Shown: positions 1-7,312 of the stretch, in pieces
Layout: each line of letters starts with the position of its first letter
Numbering within the stretch: position 1 is the stretch's first letter
Assembly: GCF_025452095.1 (NCBI RefSeq)
Contig: NZ_CP104877.1
Location: forward strand, 4,340,001-4,404,000
DNA: 64,000 nucleotides
DNA from: Paenarthrobacter sp. JL.01a
GTDB lineage: Bacteria; Actinomycetota; Actinomycetes; Actinomycetales; Micrococcaceae
Direction of reading: 5' to 3'
The notes under the pieces: generated by a model
What the model was told of the DNA's origin: nothing
The model's input: the letters and a program-made list of their open reading frames with translations, nothing else
The model's database searches: none
Made by a program: the position numbers and the translations under genes

Positions 1-666
1 GGACTTCTGAAGCGCAGGCTGGATTCCCATGAGGTTGGCGTACTCGGGGTTGACGGTGAGCGTTGTCATCTGGCTGGCCAGCTGGGCCCCTGCAGAGTCA
101 CCGGCAAGGACGATGCGGCTGGTGTCCACATTGAGTTCGGCAGCGTGTGCCTTGATGTAGGCGAGGGCTTCGTTGATGTCGCGGACAGCAGTGGGGTACG
201 TGGCTTCGGGTGCGATCGGATAGCTCATGCCAATCGTGGTGTAGCCCTGGTCGGCCATGATCTGGAGGTACGGATTGACGTCGCGCTGTGCCCCGGAAAT
301 CCAGGCGCCTCCGTGAATCCACACCACCGTAGGAAGCGGCGCCGTCGTCCCCTGGGGACTGAAGATATCAAAGGTGGACCCCGGCTTGTACTCCACCCCC
401 ATCCGCGTATCCAGGGGAGTAGCGGGAACGTAGGGCGTCATTTCATCGATGGTCGCCTGGGCTCCCCGTTCAAAGACACTGCGGATCAGCAGTGCCGACG
501 GCCAAGGAGTGGCGGAAAGGGCCACAGCCAGGATCAAAACCACCAAGATCGCCAATTCCAGCCTGCGCAGCCGCGAGGAGCGCTTTCGCCGGGCCTTGGC
601 TGGCATTTCCACGCGAGGTGGCGCCGTTTTCCTTGCAGTTTTTTCGATCGAATCCAACGGCCCCAT
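1..666 (-). CDS. Alpha/beta hydrolase (esterase type), 3' end cut by window edge
   Basis: N-terminal 222 codons of a serine hydrolase of the hormone-sensitive-lipase/carboxylesterase kind. Visible are the oxyanion-hole motif HGGAW (residues 118-122) and the nucleophile elbow GDSAG (Ser191); the catalytic Asp and His lie beyond the left edge. A basic N-terminus and one hydrophobic stretch at about residues 36-52 (LAILVVLILAVAL) suggest membrane anchoring or export with the catalytic domain outside. ATG at 666 is chosen because GGGGGAG lies 6 nt upstream; a GTG three bases earlier is possible but too close to that site. Substrate cannot be told from sequence. Confidence 0.88.
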   Translation of the reverse strand, partial: MGPLDSIEKTARKTAPPRVEMPAKARRKRSSRLRRLELAILVVLILAVALSATPWPSALLIRSVFERGAQATIDEMTPYVPATPLDTRMGVEYKPGSTFDIFSPQGTTAPLPTVVWIHGGAWISGAQRDVNPYLQIMADQGYTTIGMSYPIAPEATYPTAVRDINEALAYIKAHAAELNVDTSRIVLAGDSAGAQLASQMTTLTVNPEYANLMGIQPALQKS

Positions 667-729
667 CACAAACTCCCCCGGTCGGTGCTTCCCTGGACCC
701 ATGCTAAGACGGACGGGCGTTCCTTGGGG

Positions 730-1242
730 TCAGGACAGCGGCCGCGCCGCCGCCAGCAGGACTCCCTCGCCGCCGTCGAACGCTACGGCGTGAAAAGCCG
801 GGCCGCGCGAGACCACCCTGAATCCCCACTGCCGGTGCAGCTCCAAAGAGGCTTCGTTACGCGCATTAACGATGTACCAGGCAGTGTCAGCACGTTCCCA
901 GATCCACTCAAGCCGGCGCGAGGTCAACGCAACCGCAAGTCCCCGACGCCGGAAATCGGGCGCAACGGTAAGGCCGCCCAGATAGTGACCCGCCGGCGCT
1001 GGACCGTCACCGACGTCGTAATGGTGCGTTTTCGCCCAGCCAACGACGGCGGAACCCGGCCCCGGGGTCATGTCCAGTGGCGCCTCGGCCACCAAAACCA
1101 GGCGACCGTCGTCGGATATTGCAGCAGCGATCTTTGCCGCGAAAGGCTCCCTCCCGGCCTCTGGCAACCGCCCGGACAGGGTCTCCACGGTCACAATCCC
1201 GGGAACATCCTTTTCAACCGCGGGACGGATGGCGAATCTCAT
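730..1242 (-). CDS. GNAT family N-acetyltransferase
   Basis: 170 residues, normal for a single GNAT domain, which transfers an acetyl group from acetyl-CoA to an amine. The acetyl-CoA pyrophosphate-binding motif A is seen as VAPDFRRRGLAVALT (about residues 92-106), preceded by the beta-4 strand with HYLGGLTV and followed by the typical NARNEASLELHRQWGF segment of motif B. Divergent from the CoA-transferase at 1291 with a gap of only 48 bp, so the two share a promoter region. No strong ribosome binding site is seen before ATG 1242, and the message could be leaderless. The substrate is unknown. Confidence 0.9.
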   Translation of the reverse strand: MRFAIRPAVEKDVPGIVTVETLSGRLPEAGREPFAAKIAAAISDDGRLVLVAEAPLDMTPGPGSAVVGWAKTHHYDVGDGPAPAGHYLGGLTVAPDFRRRGLAVALTSRRLEWIWERADTAWYIVNARNEASLELHRQWGFRVVSRGPAFHAVAFDGGEGVLLAAARPLS

Positions 1243-1290
1243 GGGCCTAGTCTAGGTTTGCAAAAGGGGGCATCAGCACGGAAGAGGACC

Positions 1291-2541
1291 ATGACACAGC
1301 AACCAATCGCACCGCTGGACGGCGTCCGCGTCCTGGAACTCGGCAACTACATCGCCGCGCCCACCGCAGGACGGCTGTTGGCAGATTTCGGCGCCGAGGT
1401 CATCAAGGTCGAACGGCCCGGAACCGGCGATGAACTGCGCAACTGGCGGCTGCACAAGGGCACCACCTCAATGCTGTACCGCACGCTGAACCGCAACAAG
1501 AAATCCGTGGTCCTGGACCTCCGCACGGAGGCCGGCAAGCAGGCCGTCCTGGACCTGGCGGCAAAATCAGACATTCTGCTGGAGAATTTCCGCCCAGGCA
1601 CGCTCGAAAAGTGGGGCCTGGGTCCCGAGGTTCTCAACCAGGCCAACCCGGACCTCGTGGTGACCCGCATCTCCGCCTTCGGGCAGACCGGGCCACTGTC
1701 CGAGCGTCCCGGTTTTGCCGCCGTCGCCGAAGCCTACGGAGGGTTCCGCAACCTGGTGGGCGACCCCGACCGCGCACCGGTGCGGGTCGGCGTCTCCATC
1801 GGAGACTCGATCGCGGGACTCTACGCCGCGTTCGGTTCCGTAATGGGCCTCTACCAGCGTGAAGCACGACGCCGGGACTCGGCTGGCGCTGTACCCCTCA
1901 CCGAACGCGTCATTGACGTCGCCCTGCACGAGGCAATGTTTTCCATGATGGAATCGCTCATTCCCGACTACCAGGCCTACGGCGTGGACCGCCAGCGGGT
2001 GGGCGGCCGGATGGAAGGCATCGCCCCCTCGAATGCGTACGTCTGCAAGGACGGCGCGAGCATTGTGGTGGCAGGTAACGGTGATTCGATTTTCCAGCGG
2101 TACATGCAGACCATCTGCCGCCCGGACCTTGCCGGGCGCCCTGATTTGCAGAGCAATGCGGGTCGCTGGGCCGCGCGTGAGGAGCTGGACCAGGCGATCG
2201 GCTCATGGACTGCCACGCTCCCACCTGCTGAGGCACTGGCCGCCTTGGAAGCTGCCGGTGTTCCCGCGGGACCCATCTATACCGCCGCGGACATCAGCAG
2301 CGACAACCAATATGCCGCCAGGAACATGATCCAAAAATTCGATGTCTCCACGGGCGAAGAAACCCTCTCCGGCGTCGGCTTCCCTGGCGTGGTTCCCGTC
2401 ATTGGTGGCCAGTCCTTGCCCATTCGGAACCTGGGGCCGGATCTGGGCGAGAACACCCAGGAGGTTCTCGCCGGGCTGCTTGGCATGAGCGAAAGCGAGA
2501 TCAACGATGCATCCGGCCGCGAGGGAGCTGTTCAGTCATGA
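1291..2541 (+). CDS. CaiB/BaiF (class III) CoA-transferase
   Basis: 416 residues, the usual length of the family III CoA-transferases, which move CoA between acyl groups through an enzyme-bound aspartyl-CoA thioester. The N-terminus LDGVRVLELGNYIAAPTAG, the segment ADFGAEVIKVERPGTGD and the SAFGQTGPLSERPGF region are typical; the likely nucleophile is Asp172 in GDSIAGLYAAFG. ATG 1291 is chosen because family homology begins there, although the frame stays open far upstream. Its end overlaps the next start by four bases (ATGA), so it is translationally coupled to a lyase of the HMG-CoA lyase family. Together they suggest activation and cleavage of a branched hydroxy-acid; the acid is not identifiable. 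Confidence 0.93.
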   Translation: MTQQPIAPLDGVRVLELGNYIAAPTAGRLLADFGAEVIKVERPGTGDELRNWRLHKGTTSMLYRTLNRNKKSVVLDLRTEAGKQAVLDLAAKSDILLENFRPGTLEKWGLGPEVLNQANPDLVVTRISAFGQTGPLSERPGFAAVAEAYGGFRNLVGDPDRAPVRVGVSIGDSIAGLYAAFGSVMGLYQREARRRDSAGAVPLTERVIDVALHEAMFSMMESLIPDYQAYGVDRQRVGGRMEGIAPSNAYVCKDGASIVVAGNGDSIFQRYMQTICRPDLAGRPDLQSNAGRWAAREELDQAIGSWTATLPPAEALAALEAAGVPAGPIYTAADISSDNQYAARNMIQKFDVSTGEETLSGVGFPGVVPVIGGQSLPIRNLGPDLGENTQEVLAGLLGMSESEINDASGREGAVQS

Positions 2542-3488
2542 TCCGTCCTGAAGGGCCCGTGGCCGCAACCTTGGGCAACGCCATTCTGCGGGACGTCACC
2601 CTTCGCGACGGCCTCCAACTGACGGGCAAGCTCCTTTCCGCGGAACAGAAGGTCCAGACTGTTCGCGAGTTGCTGCGGCTCGGCGTGCCGGCGATCGAAC
2701 TCGGGTCCATGGCCCGCCCGGACCTGGTCCCCACGATGGCCAACACCCTGGAAGTGGTGCACGCCCTGACCCCGGCGGAACTCGAAAAGTGCTGGATCTG
2801 GGTAGCAACCCCGGGCCATGTTGCGAAGGCCGCAGCTGCCGGGGCGCGCAATTTCCAGTACTGCCTGTCCGCTTCCGACTCGCACAACAAGGCAAACATC
2901 GGCCGCACTACCGACCAAAGCCTCGCAGCCCTGCCCGAGGCCATCGAGTACGCGCGGGCAGTAGACGGCCATATCCAGCTCTGCATTGCAACGTCCTTCA
3001 CCTGCCCGTTCGAGGGCCAGGTCCGCGAAGAACGCATCCTGGCCATCGCCAACGACCCCCGTGCCGAGGGCACCATCGACATCGTCATCTGTGACACCTT
3101 GGGCCAGGCGGTCCCGGCGCAGGTTGCACAGTTGATCACCCGCGTGCGCACCGAGTCGCCTTCCCGTCGTGTCGTCTATCACGGTCATGACACGTGGGGT
3201 TTGGGCGTTGCGAACACCCTCGCAGCCATCCAAGCAGGGGCTGAAATGGTGGACGGGGCGCTTGGCGGCCTGGGCGGATGCCCCTTCGCCCCCGGTGCCA
3301 GCGGAAATACGTCCAGCGAAGACATCCTGTTCGCCACCCGCCCCGACTGGCTGACGCCTGAAATCTTTGGCGAACTGGTGGTCCTTTCGGAACATTTACT
3401 GCAGGAGCTCGACGAGCCCAACCGCTCCAAGTCGGCCCAAGGCGCACGGTCCAAAGCAGAGGCCTTTGACTGGGTACTGCGGCCCTAA
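2538..3488 (+). CDS. Hydroxymethylglutaryl-CoA lyase-type enzyme
   Basis: 316-residue DRE-TIM metallolyase. Motifs: LRDGLQ (residues 22-27) with the metal/proton-shuttle Arg-Asp, HGHDTWG (His215 and His217 as metal ligands), and the family signature GGLGGCPFAPGASGN with the catalytic Cys at residue 248. The family splits 3-hydroxy-3-methylglutaryl-CoA, or close relatives, into acetoacetate (or another oxo acid) and acetyl-CoA. It overlaps the CoA-transferase by 4 bp. No other leucine-degradation gene lies nearby, so a substrate made by the neighbouring CoA-transferase is at least as likely as HMG-CoA itself. Confidence 0.9.
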   Translation: MIRPEGPVAATLGNAILRDVTLRDGLQLTGKLLSAEQKVQTVRELLRLGVPAIELGSMARPDLVPTMANTLEVVHALTPAELEKCWIWVATPGHVAKAAAAGARNFQYCLSASDSHNKANIGRTTDQSLAALPEAIEYARAVDGHIQLCIATSFTCPFEGQVREERILAIANDPRAEGTIDIVICDTLGQAVPAQVAQLITRVRTESPSRRVVYHGHDTWGLGVANTLAAIQAGAEMVDGALGGLGGCPFAPGASGNTSSEDILFATRPDWLTPEIFGELVVLSEHLLQELDEPNRSKSAQGARSKAEAFDWVLRP

Positions 3489-3502
3489 GGCCCGCCCGGG
3501 CG

Positions 3503-3949
3503 CTAGGACCTGCCCGCGCCGCCCACTGCCATCAGTTCCAAGCGCCTTAAGGTTTCGCGGTTCCGGACAGCAATTACGGGATCACGCAATTTCTTGGGCA
3601 CCAATTTGCCGGGGCCCCGCACGGCGTCCTCAGCAATGGAAACCCGGCATTGGGAGCCACCGAGGTCTTCCAGTGTGATGAGCACCTTCGCTTCGCCCAA
3701 CGGCCACCCGCTCGCCAGGAGTTCGAGCTTGCGTTCGGGTTCGACGGCGGTGACGCGGCTGCTGTCGTCGATGAGGAATGGCCAGGATCCAACGGAGTGG
3801 TGAAGCCGGGATCCCTGGGCCGGCCACTGGTCATCAACGGAGCGGATCCTTGAGGCACCCACGACCCAGCCTGAGTACAGCCACCCCTCCTGGATGACTT
3901 TCCAAACATCTGCGGCAGGGGCATTGAACAACTGGGTCACGGTGGCCAT
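3503..3949 (-). CDS. SRPBCC family protein (polyketide cyclase/START-like fold)
   Basis: 148 residues with the typical start MATVTQLFNAPAADVWKVIQEG and helix-grip-fold spacing; SRPBCC proteins bind hydrophobic ligands and have very varied roles. The C-terminal helix is basic (GKLVPKKLRDPVIAVRNRETLRRLE). ATG 3949 has AAAGG six bases upstream. Convergent with the lyase gene, 14 bp apart. A palindromic site at 3986-4010 lies just upstream and probably controls this gene. Ligand unknown. Confidence 0.85.
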   Translation of the reverse strand: MATVTQLFNAPAADVWKVIQEGWLYSGWVVGASRIRSVDDQWPAQGSRLHHSVGSWPFLIDDSSRVTAVEPERKLELLASGWPLGEAKVLITLEDLGGSQCRVSIAEDAVRGPGKLVPKKLRDPVIAVRNRETLRRLELMAVGGAGRS

Positions 3950-3985
3950 GTGGAACCTTTCTGCGCAGGTGGAGGACTGGACGAC

Positions 3986-4010
3986 ACCATAAGCTAAGCA
4001 TGCTTATGGT
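3986..4010. promoter_or_regulatory. Palindromic operator-like site upstream of the SRPBCC gene
   Basis: Perfect inverted repeat ACCATAAGC-N7-GCTTATGGT, with a second nested palindrome TAAGCATGCTTA (3995-4006). It lies 37-61 bp upstream of the minus-strand start at 3949, where a repressor would overlap the promoter. No regulator gene is adjacent, so the binding protein is unknown; ArsR- and MarR-type regulators commonly use sites of this size. Confidence 0.5.
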
Positions 4011-4032
4011 TTACTCGCCAGAGCCCCCGCAA

Positions 4033-4326
4033 TCATGAAGCCGGCTTGCTGGCCCTACCGTCCAGCCATAGCGTGTCCGACTCGTCGCGGTGCGATCCCT
4101 CCGACCCCACGTGCTTGCTGTCGATCTGCGGCCCCTTCTTGATGACGTGCACCAAGGCCATGCCGTGGCCACGCCCAAGATCATAATCGGCTTTAAGCCA
4201 TTCAAGGATGGTCCCGGCCTTGACCGAAGGATCATTGAAGCCCTTGGATTCAGCGATGTCCACCAACTGCCGCGGCGTCAGGCCGGTTTTGTCTTCGATG
4301 GCGTCGAGGTAAGCCTGGAATGACAT
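4033..4326 (-). CDS. DUF4287 domain-containing protein
   Basis: 97 residues. The N-terminal half FQAYLDAIEDKTGLTPRQLV followed by a helical stretch ending LKADYDLGRGHGMALVHVIKKG matches the DUF4287 family, small cytoplasmic proteins whose function is not established. ATG 4326 is preceded by AGGGGAG at good distance; an in-frame ATG 24 bases further upstream lacks this. The last 30 residues are polar and probably disordered. Same orientation as the SRPBCC gene, but the operator-like palindrome and promoter region between them suggest separate transcription. Confidence 0.8.
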   Translation of the reverse strand: MSFQAYLDAIEDKTGLTPRQLVDIAESKGFNDPSVKAGTILEWLKADYDLGRGHGMALVHVIKKGPQIDSKHVGSEGSHRDESDTLWLDGRASKPAS

Positions 4327-4422
4327 GAATCTCCCCTTTCGTTGCCACACTCCATGGGCGGAGTTGGCAGGTGTGTGTGAGCGACATCGTACCGGCGCAC
4401 TGGGGGCGCCTACACTGATCGC

Positions 4423-5304
4423 ATGGTGTGCCGCAGAAGGCGTGTCCTTGCGTCTTGCATAGTCATGGCCACGATGCTGCCTGCCCTGTCCGCCTGCAGC
4501 TCAGGCGCTCCGGCCGACCCGCCTTCGTCCGGCAGCAGCACTGCGCCCATCACAGTGGAAATCAATCAATCCCGTGACCAATACGGGAAGCAAGCCATCC
4601 AGATCCAGTTCACCAACACAACGGACAATCTCCTGACGGTGACCGGAGCACGGGTCCGTTCACCCCTTTTCGACGGCGACATACTCTGGCAGCGCTCAGG
4701 GAACGGCCTTGAACTGCCGCCCCGGCAACCTAAAAGCGTTCCTGCGGCATTGCCAGCGGCGTCATGTGGAGCGCCACAGAACGGTTCCAACCAGGCAACG
4801 CTGGAGTTCGCTGCGCCCGGGAAAGAAGCCACCGAAGAGGTGACGGACGCAGCCGATCCCTTCGGCGTACTGTCCAGAAACTCAGCCGAACTGTGCATCG
4901 CGGCCCAGGCCGCTGCCGTCGCCACGATGGCGCTGGACCCCGAACTGAAGGTGGCCGCGGACGGTCGGACCGCCGTCGTGCGTCTTGTGATCTCGCCGGC
5001 CACGCAGGGCGGGGAGGTACGAAGCTTCACGATTGAATCGATCGACGAGACCACGCTGCTGGCCCAGTCCCCCACGGATCCATGGCCAAGGAACGTCACC
5101 GTGGGCTCCACACAGCAGGAGCTGGCGCTCACCATCCGACCAGCACGATGTGATCCGCATGCCGTCGCCGAAGACAAGGTGGGCACGCTTCTCCCGCTTC
5201 GAGTGAAAGTGGGAGAGAGCGAAGGCTTGGTAAAAGTGGCGGCCTCAACTGACCTGCGCGGACGAATATATGACTTCGTCACCGCCGCTTGCGCACACAC
5301 TTGA
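4423..5304 (+). CDS. Putative exported lipoprotein of unknown function
   Basis: 293 residues. A basic N-terminus, hydrophobic core and the lipobox LSAC (Cys25) mark a signal peptidase II substrate anchored outside the membrane. The mature part starts with a Ser/Pro/Ala-rich linker and then has beta-rich sequence resembling two immunoglobulin-like modules (ITVEINQSRDQYGKQAIQIQ onward). Three cysteines near residues 114, 158 and 290 could form disulphides. It converges with the lipid kinase gene at 5312, only 7 bp away. I do not recognise a family. Confidence 0.75.
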   Translation: MVCRRRRVLASCIVMATMLPALSACSSGAPADPPSSGSSTAPITVEINQSRDQYGKQAIQIQFTNTTDNLLTVTGARVRSPLFDGDILWQRSGNGLELPPRQPKSVPAALPAASCGAPQNGSNQATLEFAAPGKEATEEVTDAADPFGVLSRNSAELCIAAQAAAVATMALDPELKVAADGRTAVVRLVISPATQGGEVRSFTIESIDETTLLAQSPTDPWPRNVTVGSTQQELALTIRPARCDPHAVAEDKVGTLLPLRVKVGESEGLVKVAASTDLRGRIYDFVTAACAHT

Positions 5305-5311
5305 GCTGGGC

Positions 5312-6229
5312 CTAGCCGAGCGTCGCCAAAGCCCCCTGCGCGCACTCCACCCTGACCTTGACGTTCGCCTCCACGCTCTTGACCTCGCCATCCATTTGGT
5401 ACGGCAGCGGCTTCAGAGTGGTGAATTCATAGCTGCTGACGCTCGGCTGATCACCAAGTCCCTGGGTGGTGGCCTTGAGCGCCTTCAGAAGAACCTTCCA
5501 CTTGGGCATGTGGGGGAAAATGATGACCTCGAACTTGCCATCGGACGGGTGCTCATCGGCATCGCTGAGGGTGGCGTACTTGGCCATTTCACGGATGTTG
5601 GCGAACACCAGGCTGTCGAACTTGTGACGCTTCCCATCAGGCAAGCGAACTCCGAACGGCTCAAATTTGGAAAAGGTCTGAATCACGGTGACCATTTCCT
5701 TGAGGGCTCCTTTACTGCCCTTTTCCAGCTCGGTGGCAACCACGGGAGTTAAACCGAAGCCGATGTAGGAGTGCGCATACTCAAGCGGTTCATCCTCTTT
5801 TTGGCCGGTATGGATGCGGAGAAGGTCGATGTTGTGGACCCGGCCCTCAGCGATGGCCTCTTCCAGGGGCTTGGTGGCGATGATCCTGCTGTGGTCGTTG
5901 GCGTTTCCGGCGGCCCGAACAGCGCACACCGCCCGGGAGTTTCCGGCCTGCATCACCCCGTTGACGACCTCGTTGTAGCCGCCATCGCCACTGACGGAAA
6001 CCACCAGGACATCGCCGCCCTTCGCCGCGGCCTCCCGCGCAAGGTCCACCGCGTGTCCGGCATGCTCCGTGGGTTGGAGGATGATCTCGGGTTCGTAGCT
6101 GAGAACTTCCTTCAGTCGCTGATGCAATTGCTGCGCCAGCTCCGGCGCATCCCCTGTGCTGTTGGGATTAAAAATGATGACGATCGACTCAAAGGTCCGG
6201 GCAGAATCCACGATGTGCTCCTGATTCAT
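5312..6229 (-). CDS. Diacylglycerol kinase family lipid kinase
   Basis: 305 residues with the DAGK/sphingosine-kinase catalytic fold: VIIFNPNSTG near the N-terminus (the NP-x-S/G loop), then VVSVSGDGGYNEVVNGVM in the place of the usual GGDGT-x-NEV nucleotide motif, and AVRAAGNANDHSR in the place of PxGTxNDxAR. The two glycine-rich motifs are therefore variant (SGDGG and AAGNAND), which may change the substrate or lower activity. The C-terminal part is a beta-sandwich ending with QMDGEVKSVEANVKVRVE, which matches the family's conserved Asp-Gly-Glu. ATG 6229 has GGGA upstream. Lipid or other hydroxyl acceptor unknown. Confidence 0.82.
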   Translation of the reverse strand: MNQEHIVDSARTFESIVIIFNPNSTGDAPELAQQLHQRLKEVLSYEPEIILQPTEHAGHAVDLAREAAAKGGDVLVVSVSGDGGYNEVVNGVMQAGNSRAVCAVRAAGNANDHSRIIATKPLEEAIAEGRVHNIDLLRIHTGQKEDEPLEYAHSYIGFGLTPVVATELEKGSKGALKEMVTVIQTFSKFEPFGVRLPDGKRHKFDSLVFANIREMAKYATLSDADEHPSDGKFEVIIFPHMPKWKVLLKALKATTQGLGDQPSVSSYEFTTLKPLPYQMDGEVKSVEANVKVRVECAQGALATLG

Positions 6230-6405
6230 TGCGAGGTCCCTTATTCAGGCGGCTGTTTTTCCCTCGGAAGTTCCCATACTATTCGCAACCCAGAGGGGTT
6301 TCGGATAAACGACGAACGTGAAACGATGAAATCGGGTTCCCAGTTGGGAATCTGCCTCAACCAGCTGGATGCGGCACGATGCTGCGGCAGCAGTCTGGAA
6401 ATCCC

Positions 6406-6612
6406 ATGGACTCACGCCAGACAGCACGAATACTCGTCCTCGAGCATGAGATCACCCTTGACGATTTATGGGCGTGGTACTGGGCCAACGGCGGCAATGC
6501 CGGACTGTGGGATTTCGACGCTTATCTCTTCGGGATCCTGGAACGCGACCCCTTCGATCTGAGAATCCTTGGGTGGGCGATGGAGGACCTCGAGGCCCAC
6601 TCACTTCTCTGA
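6406..6612 (+). CDS. Small acidic protein, function unknown
   Basis: 68 residues from ATG 6406 (GGAA five bases upstream); an ATG 27 bases earlier is possible. Rich in Trp, Leu, Asp and Glu (LDDLWAWYWANGGNAGLWDFDAYLFG) and probably helical. It ends 30 bp before the ABC ATPase gene, so it is probably co-transcribed with the ABC system. Codon use is like that of its neighbours, which supports it as a real gene. No family recognised. Confidence 0.6.
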   Translation: MDSRQTARILVLEHEITLDDLWAWYWANGGNAGLWDFDAYLFGILERDPFDLRILGWAMEDLEAHSLL

Positions 6613-6642
6613 GGGCCGTCGGCGCGCCGGTAGGGTTGCCTC

Positions 6643-7311
6643 ATGGGGACCGTACTGGACGTCGAAAACCTGCTGGTGGGTTATGCCGGATCTCCGGTGT
6701 GTGGCGAGGTGTCGGCCACCCTGCACGCCGGCGAAATCCTGGGAATCGTGGGCGTCAACGGCGCCGGGAAGTCAACAGTTGCCCGAACCATAGCGGGCCG
6801 TCAGGCCGCCCTCGCCGGCGAGGTGAAAGTCCATGGCCTCCTCATCGACCCCGACGCCGTACCGTTCCGACGGGAGGTCTCCGCTGTCTTCGATGACGAT
6901 CTTTTCTTCCCCTCGTTGACTGTCCGCGAACACTTGCTGCTCGTCGCCCGCGGACACTCCGTGGCGGATCCCGAAACGCGGGTCGAGGAAGAACTGGAGT
7001 TCTTCGGCCTGCAGGGACGAGCCCACGCCATCCCGGACGCCCTCTCTTCCGGGCAACGGCGCAGACTGCTGCTCGCAGCGGGGCTGATCCGTCCGTCGTC
7101 GCTCCTGATTCTTGACGAGCCGGAGCAGCGGCTTGATCCCAAGATGCGGGTGGCCATCGGAGAACGGATCGCTGGGCACGGCGGCGCCGTGGTCCTGGTG
7201 ACGCACGATCCGGACCTGCTGCTCGCCACCGCTTCTTCGTGTTTGGTGATTGACGACGACGTCTGCGAATTCGATCCGCAGCAGGGAGCCTCGATCATTG
7301 CCGGGTCCTGA
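6643..7311 (+). CDS. ABC transporter ATP-binding protein
   Basis: 222 residues, a single nucleotide-binding domain. Walker A GVNGAGKST, signature LSSGQRRRLLLAAGL (Ser replaces the second Gly-like position of LSGGQ), Walker B LLILDEPEQRLD and the switch histidine in LVTHD are all present, so it should be ATPase-competent. It ends one base before the start of a large polytopic membrane protein, which is its likely permease partner. Cargo and direction are not indicated; the small C-terminus has no regulatory domain. Confidence 0.92.
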   Translation: MGTVLDVENLLVGYAGSPVCGEVSATLHAGEILGIVGVNGAGKSTVARTIAGRQAALAGEVKVHGLLIDPDAVPFRREVSAVFDDDLFFPSLTVREHLLLVARGHSVADPETRVEEELEFFGLQGRAHAIPDALSSGQRRRLLLAAGLIRPSSLLILDEPEQRLDPKMRVAIGERIAGHGGAVVLVTHDPDLLLATASSCLVIDDDVCEFDPQQGASIIAGS

Positions 7312-7312
7312 C

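Noticed and set aside
145..1290. Upstream extension of the CoA-transferase frame
   Set aside because: It runs antisense through the esterase and GNAT genes; homology starts at ATG 1291.
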